From the NCBI GenBank assembly GCA_026985495.1, contig JALSQJ010000007.1, forward strand, positions 1 through 5,674: a DNA stretch of 5,674 bases. The letters run 5' to 3'. Source of the DNA: Campylobacteraceae bacterium. GTDB taxonomy: Bacteria > Campylobacterota > Campylobacteria > Campylobacterales > Sulfurovaceae. The notes under the pieces were generated by a model that made no database searches, was not told the DNA's origin, and saw only the letters and a program-made list of their open reading frames with translations. The translations under genes and the position numbers were made by a program. The first letter of the stretch is position 1; each line of letters starts with the position of its first letter. Shown here one piece after another: positions 1-5,071 of the stretch.

Positions 1-231
1 GTTCTTAACCGTGACCACATTTTCATCTTGACAGGTACAGGAGATGTAGTTGAACCAGAAGATGGAAAGATTGCCTCTATTGGTTCAGGTGGAAACTATG
101 CTATATCGGCAGCTAGAGCGTTAGATAAACATAGTAATCTATCAGCAAAAGAGTTGGTTAATGAGTCCTTAACCATTGCAGGTGAGATTTGTATCTACAC
201 CAACACAAATATTAAACTATTGGAGCTTTAA
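1..231 (+). CDS. hslV: ATP-dependent protease subunit HslV, C-terminal part (5' end outside window)
   Basis: HslV is the threonine-protease core of the cytoplasmic HslUV (ClpQY) complex; it forms a double hexamer that degrades proteins unfolded and fed in by HslU. The reading frame is open from base 1, giving the last 76 residues, so the catalytic N-terminal threonine lies upstream and cannot be checked. Visible hallmarks are the Gly-Asp-Val-Val-Glu-Pro-Glu-Asp-Gly stretch, the conserved Ile-Gly-Ser-Gly-Gly-Asn-Tyr-Ala segment with the following Ala-Ala-Arg-Ala-Leu helix, and the terminal Ile-Tyr-Thr-Asn-Thr-Asn-Ile segment ending in Leu-Glu-Leu. These match the C-terminal half of the family closely. 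About 100 residues are missing upstream, judged from a usual length near 175-180. The gene is immediately followed by hslU in the same frame. Identity is secure; only the left end is unknown. Confidence 0.96.
   Translation, partial: VLNRDHIFILTGTGDVVEPEDGKIASIGSGGNYAISAARALDKHSNLSAKELVNESLTIAGEICIYTNTNIKLLEL
222..225 (+). promoter_or_regulatory. Ribosome binding site for hslU, inside hslV
   Basis: The GGAG lies 6 nt before the TTG at 232 and within the last codons of hslV (Leu-Glu-Leu). It supports the non-ATG start of hslU: the in-frame codon just before is the hslV stop, and the next in-frame ATG comes only at residue 48, past conserved sequence. Confidence 0.6.
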
Positions 232-1581
232 TTGAGAACTATTCCTACAAATTTAACCCCAAAAGAGATTGTCTCTTTTTTAGATAAATATGTCATTGGG
301 CAGGGAAATGCCAAAAAAACCATTGCTGTAGCACTTAGAAACCGATACCGAAGATTACAGTTAGATGAAGAGATGCAACGTGATGTTATGCCTAAAAATA
401 TCTTAATGATAGGTAGTACAGGTGTTGGTAAAACTGAAATTGCAAGACGACTCTCAACTATGATGAGATTGCCTTTTGTAAAGGTAGAAGCGAGTAAATT
501 TACTGAAGTTGGTTTTGTAGGTCGAGATGTTGAATCTATGATTCGAGATTTGGCAGCCAATGCTCTAAATTTGGTTCGAGAAGAGCAAAATGAGCTAAAT
601 CAAGAGAAGATAGAGGCCTATATTGAGAATAAAATCATAGAGAAACTTCTTCCTCCACTTCCAGCAGGTGCAAGTGAGCAAAAACAAGCAGAGTATGAAG
701 CCTCATTTGCAAAGATGCAAAAGAGGTTTGAAAATGGTGAACTTGACCACTTAAAGATTGAAGTAGATATGCCTAGCCCAACAATTGATGTAATGGGAGC
801 AGGGGGTAATATGCCTCCAGAGATGGCAAATGTGCAGGAGTCTATTATTAAAGTAATAGGTGGTCTTAACAAAAAGGGTAAAACCAAAGAGGTAACAGTT
901 AAAGAGGCTAAAAGAATTTTAGCACAAGAGGCGAGTGAGGAGCTTTTTGATGAAGATAAGTTAAAAGATTTAGCTCTTAAAAAGATAGAAGAGGGTGGAA
1001 TTGTCTTTATTGATGAGATAGATAAGATTGCTGTTCCTGCTAACTCATCTTCACGCCAAGACCCAAGTAAAGAGGGTGTTCAAAGAGACCTACTACCAAT
1101 TGTTGAGGGGTCTAATGTTCAGACACGAATTGGTATGGTAAAGACAGACCATATCCTATTTATTTCAGCTGGTGCTTTTCATTTAAGTAAGCCAAGTGAC
1201 CTTATTCCAGAGCTTCAAGGGCGTTTCCCTTTAAGAGTAGAGCTTGATTCTCTTGATTCTGAAGCACTCTACAAAATTTTAACAGAGCCTAAAAACTCAC
1301 TTATTAAGCAGTATGTTGCTCTTTTAAAAGTAGAAGATGTAGAGTTGGTGTTCCAAGAGGAGGCGTTAAGAGCCATTGCAAAATACTCTGCTGTTGCTAA
1401 TGAAAAAACAGAAGATATTGGAGCAAGACGACTCCATACAATTATGGAAAAAATTGTCGAAGATATATCTTTCAACGCTGATGAGTTTGCAGGTCAAACA
1501 GTAACTATAGATACAAAATTAATTGATGAGAAACTTGAAAAACTTGTTGATGATGAAGATACTACTCGTTATATTTTGTAA
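232..1581 (+). CDS. hslU: HslU (ClpY), AAA+ ATPase subunit of the HslUV protease
   Basis: HslU is the hexameric AAA+ unfoldase that recognises substrates, unfolds them and threads them into HslV. The protein has 449 residues, close to the E. coli length of 443. Seen in order: the N-terminal Leu-Asp-Lys-Tyr-Val-Ile-Gly-Gln segment (17-24), Walker A GSTGVGKT (61-68), the pore-loop motif Gly-Phe-Val-Gly (94-97, GYVG in E. coli), a charged helical I-domain (about 112-245), Walker B Ile-Val-Phe-Ile-Asp-Glu (257-262), a sensor-1 region (308-317), the presumed arginine finger R331 in Glu-Leu-Gln-Gly-Arg, sensor-2 R399 in Gly-Ala-Arg-Arg, and the C-terminal Arg-Tyr-Ile-Leu tail that family structures show docking into HslV. 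The start is TTG, directly after the hslV stop and preceded by GGAG at good spacing; the conserved N-terminus begins within a few residues of it. All catalytic elements are present, so the protein should be active. It is expressed from the hslV transcript. Confidence 0.97.
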   Translation: MRTIPTNLTPKEIVSFLDKYVIGQGNAKKTIAVALRNRYRRLQLDEEMQRDVMPKNILMIGSTGVGKTEIARRLSTMMRLPFVKVEASKFTEVGFVGRDVESMIRDLAANALNLVREEQNELNQEKIEAYIENKIIEKLLPPLPAGASEQKQAEYEASFAKMQKRFENGELDHLKIEVDMPSPTIDVMGAGGNMPPEMANVQESIIKVIGGLNKKGKTKEVTVKEAKRILAQEASEELFDEDKLKDLALKKIEEGGIVFIDEIDKIAVPANSSSRQDPSKEGVQRDLLPIVEGSNVQTRIGMVKTDHILFISAGAFHLSKPSDLIPELQGRFPLRVELDSLDSEALYKILTEPKNSLIKQYVALLKVEDVELVFQEEALRAIAKYSAVANEKTEDIGARRLHTIMEKIVEDISFNADEFAGQTVTIDTKLIDEKLEKLVDDEDTTRYIL

Positions 1582-1588
1582 TGAGTAG

Positions 1589-1711
1589 ATGAATAGCGTT
1601 AAACTTATACCACATCATAAAATAGAAAATATAACTGTAGAGAGTAGATTGGAGCTAATTGAGCAGAAGATTAGACTCTCTTTTGTGGTAAAAGGTGCTT
1701 TAGCATCTTAA
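1589..1711 (+). pseudogene. 40-codon ORF, probable N-terminal remnant of a DOMON-like domain gene
   Basis: This ORF starts at ATG 1589, seven nt after the hslU stop, and ends at TAA 1709-1711. The 40-residue product contains Leu-Ile-Pro-His-His (6-10) and then an amphipathic stretch (about 20-37) ending Phe-Val-Val-Lys-Gly-Ala-Leu. From memory, this pattern (LIPH, a short acidic segment, then alternating hydrophobics and a Gly-x-Leu) resembles the start of small bacterial DOMON-like domain proteins of about 170-200 residues. The rest of such a protein, including the Trp-x-x-Thr-Cys-Phe-Glu region I would expect next, is absent in all three forward frames before the helicase. I therefore infer a truncated gene left by a deletion or rearrangement. 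It could instead be a genuine microprotein or chance. The start has only a weak GAG-type ribosome site. Confidence 0.4.
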
Positions 1712-1747
1712 AACTCAACCCAATTTTCATGACAGAGAGAGTTTTTT
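1673..1747 (+). terminator. Possible terminator structure after hslU
   Basis: The arm at 1673-1683 can pair with 1734-1744 (core ACTCTCT with AGAGAGT, plus two G-U pairs), and the 3' arm runs into a six-T tract at 1742-1747. Its loop is long (50 nt) but contains a compact hairpin of its own: 1692-1698 pairs with 1703-1709 around a TTTA loop, with one G-U pair. This is the only terminator-like structure between hslU and the helicase. The long loop and AT-rich stems make it a weak prediction, and part of it overlaps the end of the 40-codon ORF. Confidence 0.3.
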
Positions 1748-1762
1748 AAGAATTTCATGACA
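1725..1762. repeat. 10-bp direct repeat TTTCATGACA, two copies 28 bp apart
   Basis: Identical copies lie at 1725-1734 and 1753-1762, upstream of the helicase promoter. The 28-bp period is close to, but not exactly, an integral number of helical turns. The second copy overlaps the left arm of the inverted repeat at 1757-1789. They may be binding half-sites for a regulator, or a small local duplication. Confidence 0.5.
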
Positions 1763-1789
1763 ATTTGGCATATTTTAAACGATTGTCAT
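1757..1789. promoter_or_regulatory. 8-bp inverted repeat upstream of the helicase promoter, possible operator
   Basis: ATGACAAT at 1757-1764 and its exact reverse complement ATTGTCAT at 1782-1789 are separated by 17 bp. The element ends 10 bp before the helicase -10 hexamer, so it covers the -35 zone. The position suits a repressor or activator site. I cannot assign it to a known regulator, and the arms are AT-rich enough for chance to be possible. Confidence 0.35.
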
Positions 1790-1796
1790 TATTTTT

Positions 1797-1805
1797 TGTT
1801 AAAAT
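1797..1805 (+). promoter_or_regulatory. Extended -10 promoter of the helicase gene, probable leaderless start
   Basis: TG at 1797-1798, one spacer base, and TAAAAT at 1800-1805 form an extended -10 element. Only six bases separate the hexamer from the A of the helicase ATG at 1812, so transcription would be expected to begin at or next to that base. No -35 box is seen at 17-bp spacing; this is usual for sigma-70 promoters of Campylobacterota, which rely on the -10 region. Confidence 0.55.
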
Positions 1806-1811
1806 ACTTCT

Positions 1812-3521
1812 ATGAAACAATCAACAGCACTCAAACTACTTAAATCTGGTAAAAATATTTTTATGACTGGCTCAGCTGGGACGGGTAAAACTTATGTTTT
1901 ACTCCAATATATTCAGTACTTAAAAGAGCGACGCATTCACCCCACAGTAGTTGCTCCCACAGGTATTGCAGCGTCTCATCTAAAAGGGCAAACTATTCAC
2001 TCCTTTTTTGCTTTAGGTATTCGTGATACGGTGGTGGATAATGGCTATGTGGAGTTTTTACTTGAAAAATCCTATCTTAAGAGTCGATTTTCAAAGTTAA
2101 AAGTATTGATAATAGATGAGGTCTCCATGGTCTCCCCTGAAATATTTAGCTCAATGGACAAAGTACTAAGAGCCTTTAAAAATAACCCTGAACCTTTTGG
2201 TGGGGTGCAAGTGGTTATCTCTGGAGATTTTTTTCAGTTGCCACCTGTGAGTAAGGTCTTTAAAGAGAAGCGTTTTGCTTGGCAAAGCCCTGTTTGGAAA
2301 GCGTTAGATTTAAGAAGTTGTTACCTAGAAGAGAAGTTTCGACAAGATGAAGACCGACTCATTCAAGTGCTAGATGAGATACGTTCAGGTGAAGTCTCAC
2401 CTAAAGTCAAAAGTATTTTAGATGAGGCATTTCATACTCAATTAGAACAACAATCAACCAAACTCTTTACCCATAATTTTGATGTCGATAGAATTAATAT
2501 TGAAGAGCTAAATAGATTAAATGGAAAAGCTCATATTTTTAAATATAAAGCAAAAGGAACGGCTAAAAACATTGAGAAAATTTTTAAAACAGCATTAGTC
2601 TTAGAGGAGATAACACTCAAAAAAGATGCCATGGTGATTTTTATCAAAAACAATCCTGAAAAAGATTATGTCAACGGTACAACAGGGGTGGTGATAGGGT
2701 TTGAGGGAGAGATTCCTCTTGTTAAAACCTCGACAGGGAAAACCATTAAAGTATTGGCTGATGATTGGACACTAGAAAATGACAAAGGGGAAAATATTGC
2801 CACCGTCTCACAAATCCCTCTGCGTTTAGCATGGGCAATAACCATTCATAAATCTCAAGGAATGACACTTGATGCTGCTCAAATTGACCTCTCTCAAACC
2901 TTTGAGGTGGGGCAAGGTTATGTGGCATTGTCACGGCTGAAAAGCATTAAGGGCTTACACCTTTTGGGCTTAAATGAGATGGCATTAAAGATTGACCCAC
3001 TTATATTACGCATAGATGAACCGATTAAAAAGGCTTCACTTAAAGCGACGAAAGAGATAGAGAGTTACAGTGAAGAGGAGCTTGAAAAAAGAGAGATTAA
3101 TTTTATTCAAAGTATTGGAGGCTTAACGCACTTCTTACAGATTGAAGAGGAGAAAAAACTTCTACATGCTGGAAAATCTTCACTTAGTTCAGATATACCA
3201 ACACACATGAAAACAAAAGCCCTCATGGAGAGTTGTGAGAGCATCAAAGAGATAGCCAAAGCAAGAGGCGTGACGACAGCTACTATTATGAACCACTTCT
3301 CTACGCTTAAAAAAGAGGATGAGAGCATTGATTTGAGTCGTTTTAAACCTAAGAATTTACCGACTGAAGCAGTTGAAAAAGCAGTCGCCAAATTGGAAAA
3401 AGAGCAAAATAGTGAACACTTTGGTGATGATGGACGTTTACGTTTTAAACCAATTTTTGAAGCCTTAAATCAAGAGGTCTCTTACGATAAGATAAGAGCC
3501 GTGATGCTCTTTATGCTATAG
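1812..3521 (+). CDS. Pif1/RecD-like superfamily 1B DNA helicase with C-terminal helix-turn-helix domain
   Basis: This is a 569-residue ATP-dependent DNA helicase of the Pif1-like group; family members move 5'-3' on single-stranded DNA and resolve structured DNA or stalled forks. Motifs seen: Walker A GSAGTGKT (20-27), motif Ia Ala-Pro-Thr-Gly-Ile-Ala-Ala (48-54) followed by the Pif1-type Thr-Ile-His-Ser-Phe-Phe (61-66), Walker B Ile-Ile-Asp-Glu-Val-Ser-Met (100-106), motif III GDFFQLPPV (138-146), Phe-Arg-Gln (176-178), the Ile-His-Lys-Ser-Gln-Gly-Met-Thr-Leu-Asp segment (345-354) and motif VI Gly-Tyr-Val-Ala-Leu-Ser-Arg (369-375). Residues about 475-501 form a helix-turn-helix like the HTH_40 domain found at the ends of some RecQ and Pif1-like helicases. 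The start is forced: an in-frame TAA at 1800-1802 leaves no other start upstream, and Walker A follows within 20 residues. No Shine-Dalgarno precedes the ATG. The gene is intact. Its exact role in this organism is unknown. Confidence 0.93.
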   Translation: MKQSTALKLLKSGKNIFMTGSAGTGKTYVLLQYIQYLKERRIHPTVVAPTGIAASHLKGQTIHSFFALGIRDTVVDNGYVEFLLEKSYLKSRFSKLKVLIIDEVSMVSPEIFSSMDKVLRAFKNNPEPFGGVQVVISGDFFQLPPVSKVFKEKRFAWQSPVWKALDLRSCYLEEKFRQDEDRLIQVLDEIRSGEVSPKVKSILDEAFHTQLEQQSTKLFTHNFDVDRINIEELNRLNGKAHIFKYKAKGTAKNIEKIFKTALVLEEITLKKDAMVIFIKNNPEKDYVNGTTGVVIGFEGEIPLVKTSTGKTIKVLADDWTLENDKGENIATVSQIPLRLAWAITIHKSQGMTLDAAQIDLSQTFEVGQGYVALSRLKSIKGLHLLGLNEMALKIDPLILRIDEPIKKASLKATKEIESYSEEELEKREINFIQSIGGLTHFLQIEEEKKLLHAGKSSLSSDIPTHMKTKALMESCESIKEIAKARGVTTATIMNHFSTLKKEDESIDLSRFKPKNLPTEAVEKAVAKLEKEQNSEHFGDDGRLRFKPIFEALNQEVSYDKIRAVMLFML

Positions 3522-3531
3522 ATTTTATAGC
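3515..3531. terminator. Small hairpin across the two convergent stop codons
   Basis: GCTATA at 3515-3520 and TATAGC at 3526-3531 form a perfect 6-bp inverted repeat with a 5-nt loop. It includes the stop codon of the helicase on one side and touches the stop codon of the AEC gene on the other. A T-tract is lacking on both sides, so intrinsic termination would be weak. It is the only structure available in the 9-bp gap. Confidence 0.25.
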
Positions 3532-4445
3532 TACAAATAACTCCTCTCAATTACCCAATTTAAAATAAATAAAATAGGAATAAAAAGAAGTGTACTAATT
3601 AAAATGAGAGCTGTAACCTCTTTAGGTTTACAGTTGTAGAGTGAGGCTAGATTGATGTTGGCTACTGCTAGAGGGGTCATTATCTCCATAAAAATTATAC
3701 CCTGCACAAAGGGGCTAAGTGTTGTAAAACTCAAAATAGTAGCTGTTGCAATAGGGATAATAATGAATTTTAGGCTTAGAACGGTTGTAACCATTGACTT
3801 CTTTAGCCTCTTTATCTTGATAGAAGAGAGAAAAGTACCTAACAGAAAGAGTTGAAGAACAATACCTGCATAGGCTCCCATTTTGAAAAACTCTTGGATT
3901 TGTGGGGCTAGTTGAATCTGGTTGATATTGATGAGTATGGCAATAGCAGAAGCAGGAATAATAGGGATTTTAACAATATTTAAAAGCGACTTTTTAATGC
4001 TTAGTGAGCCTCTTGAGTAGATGTAAACCCCTAATATATAAACTACAAAGACATTAGCGATGTTAATAAGTGTAGTGTATATGACAGATTCCATACCAAA
4101 TAGGGCAATACCTAAAGGAATACCAATATTCCCTGTATTTCCTACAAAACCTGCAATTGTGATAATGGCTCTCTCTTTTGGGTCTTTTACAAATTTTTTA
4201 GCAAGAAATAGTGTAGGAGATAGGAGTAGAAAGATTATTACTATGTAGTAGATAGGGACATAGATATGTTCTAGTGATAGTTTTGCTGTTGAGAAACCCC
4301 ACACCGTTACAAAGGCTTGAAGAAAATAGACCGAAAAGAGTGTTAGAGTTTTGGAATCCATCTCCTCTTTAAAGATACGTTTAGCTAAATAGCCTAAAAA
4401 AATGAAAACATAGACGAAGATAATAGATAGAAGTGTTTCAAACAT
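3531..4445 (-). CDS. AEC (auxin efflux carrier) family permease
   Basis: This inner-membrane transporter of 304 residues has the usual length and hydrophobicity of the AEC family (Pfam Mem_trans). About ten transmembrane segments can be seen, near residues 4-22, 33-53, 65-84, 95-117, 123-143, 160-176, 190-208, 220-243, 247-270 and 278-298. Between the two halves of the fold lie the family signatures: Gly-Asn-Thr-Gly-Asn-Ile-Gly-Ile-Pro-Leu-Gly (102-112) in TM4, and a Met-Glu-Ile-Met-Thr-Pro-Leu-Ala segment (253-260) with the conserved Glu-Val-Thr-Ala-Leu (276-280) further on. Bacterial members are thought to export or exchange carboxylates such as malate or malonate; the substrate here cannot be read from sequence. 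I chose ATG at 4445. A TTG at 4460 would add five residues (Met-Gly-Ile-Tyr-Ser), but it would leave almost no leader after the predicted promoters. No strong ribosome site precedes either start. The gene is transcribed alone, towards the helicase. Confidence 0.9.
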   Translation of the reverse strand: MFETLLSIIFVYVFIFLGYLAKRIFKEEMDSKTLTLFSVYFLQAFVTVWGFSTAKLSLEHIYVPIYYIVIIFLLLSPTLFLAKKFVKDPKERAIITIAGFVGNTGNIGIPLGIALFGMESVIYTTLINIANVFVVYILGVYIYSRGSLSIKKSLLNIVKIPIIPASAIAILININQIQLAPQIQEFFKMGAYAGIVLQLFLLGTFLSSIKIKRLKKSMVTTVLSLKFIIIPIATATILSFTTLSPFVQGIIFMEIMTPLAVANINLASLYNCKPKEVTALILISTLLFIPILFILNWVIERSYL

Positions 4446-4472
4446 AGAGTAAATACCCAATTTTTTAAAGAA

Positions 4473-4483
4473 ATCATACTATA
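4473..4483 (-). promoter_or_regulatory. Candidate -10 elements for the AEC gene
   Basis: Read on the minus strand, TATAGT (4483-4478) and TATGAT (4478-4473) each differ from the consensus by one base. Predicted starts near 4471 or 4466 leave a leader of about 20-26 nt to the ATG at 4445. The first hexamer shares bases with the plus-strand -10, so the two polymerases would compete for the same DNA. No -35 box was found at suitable spacing. Confidence 0.4.
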
Positions 4484-4485
4484 AT
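4480..4485 (+). promoter_or_regulatory. -10 element of the DedA-phosphatase operon
   Basis: TATAAT is a perfect sigma-70 -10 hexamer. Transcription would start near 4492, giving an 18-nt leader that just includes the ribosome site at 4499-4503. No clear -35 is present at 17-bp spacing, which is usual for this phylum. Confidence 0.55.
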
Positions 4486-4498
4486 CTTGTAAAAAATT

Positions 4499-4503
4499 AA
4501 AGG
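4499..4503 (+). promoter_or_regulatory. Ribosome binding site for the DedA-like gene
   Basis: AAAGG lies 6 nt before the TTG at 4510 and decides that non-ATG start. The next in-frame ATG (residue 37) would remove the first hydrophobic segment. Confidence 0.55.
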
Positions 4504-4509
4504 TAATTT

Positions 4510-5070
4510 TTGGAAGATACATTAACAAATCTAACTACATGGGGCTATTTAGCTTTAGCATTTTTCTCATTTGGTGGCTCTTTAGTTGTAACAGCAGCAG
4601 CAGGAGTTTTGTCATTTATGGGAGAGATGAATCTGTTTCTATCTTTAGCAATAGGGATTATTTTTAACTATATTGGAGATATGTTCCTGTTCTATTTAGG
4701 GAAATATCAGAAAAAAGATATTAAGCCATATTTTGAAAAACATAAACGAAAATTAGCACTCTCAACACTTATTTTACGAAAATATGGAGTATGGGCAATC
4801 TTTATTCAGAAATTTTTATATGGAATTAAAACTTTAGTACCTATCTCAATGGCTCTGTCACGTTACGACTTTAAGAAGTTTGGCTTCTATAATATTTTTG
4901 CTTCTATATTTTTTGTAACAGTTATTATGGTTAGTGCCTACTATGCAGGAGGGACAATTAAGGCTCTATTTAACTATTTCAAAGATTATCCTTGGGTTCC
5001 ATTTGTTCTATTGGCTTCTGTATTGGGCATAATTTGGTATGCTATGGAACATTTAACAAAAAAGAGATAG
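4510..5070 (+). CDS. DedA-family (SNARE-associated/VTT) inner-membrane protein
   Basis: This 186-residue integral membrane protein has the size and layout of the DedA family, some members of which flip undecaprenyl phosphate or other phospholipids and support membrane-potential homeostasis. Seen: an N-terminal hydrophobic region (about 11-35), a second one (42-65) running into Tyr-Leu-Gly-Lys (62-65, the usual Tyr-x-x-Gly-Arg/Lys feature), a basic cytoplasmic stretch (66-91), the re-entrant signature region (94-118), and membrane segments near 126-147 and 162-178 ending in a basic tail. In the signature, the usual Phe-x-Arg-Phe-x-Pro-Gly-x-Arg becomes Phe-Ile-Gln-Lys-Phe-Leu-Tyr-Gly-Ile-Lys (98-107), so two arginines are replaced by K101 and K107 and a proline by Y104. 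This marks a divergent subgroup. The start is TTG with a good AAAGG site. It is the first gene of an operon; the phosphatase gene begins 1 bp after its stop. Confidence 0.82.
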   Translation: MEDTLTNLTTWGYLALAFFSFGGSLVVTAAAGVLSFMGEMNLFLSLAIGIIFNYIGDMFLFYLGKYQKKDIKPYFEKHKRKLALSTLILRKYGVWAIFIQKFLYGIKTLVPISMALSRYDFKKFGFYNIFASIFFVTVIMVSAYYAGGTIKALFNYFKDYPWVPFVLLASVLGIIWYAMEHLTKKR

Positions 5071-5071
5071 T

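Noticed and set aside
228..887. Two minus-strand ORFs of 110 and 89 codons opposite hslU
   Set aside because: They mirror the codon pattern of a clearly conserved gene, have no recognisable domain and no promoter or ribosome site; they are shadows.
1783..1788. TTGTCA as a -35 box for the helicase
   Set aside because: It is 11 bp from the -10 hexamer, too close for a sigma-70 promoter; it is better explained as part of the inverted repeat.
3107..3391. Minus-strand 94-codon ORF within the helicase gene
   Set aside because: It is antisense to the conserved HTH region, its product is low in recognisable features, and it has no independent signal.
1812..3521. Helicase as part of a defence or mobile-element module
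   Set aside because: No nuclease, integrase, toxin, restriction or phage gene flanks it, and base and codon use match the neighbours; Pif1-like helicases are common chromosomal genes in this phylum.
4458..4460. TTG at 4460 as the AEC start
   Set aside because: It would leave too short a leader after either candidate promoter and adds residues outside the family's conserved N-terminus; ATG at 4445 is preferred.
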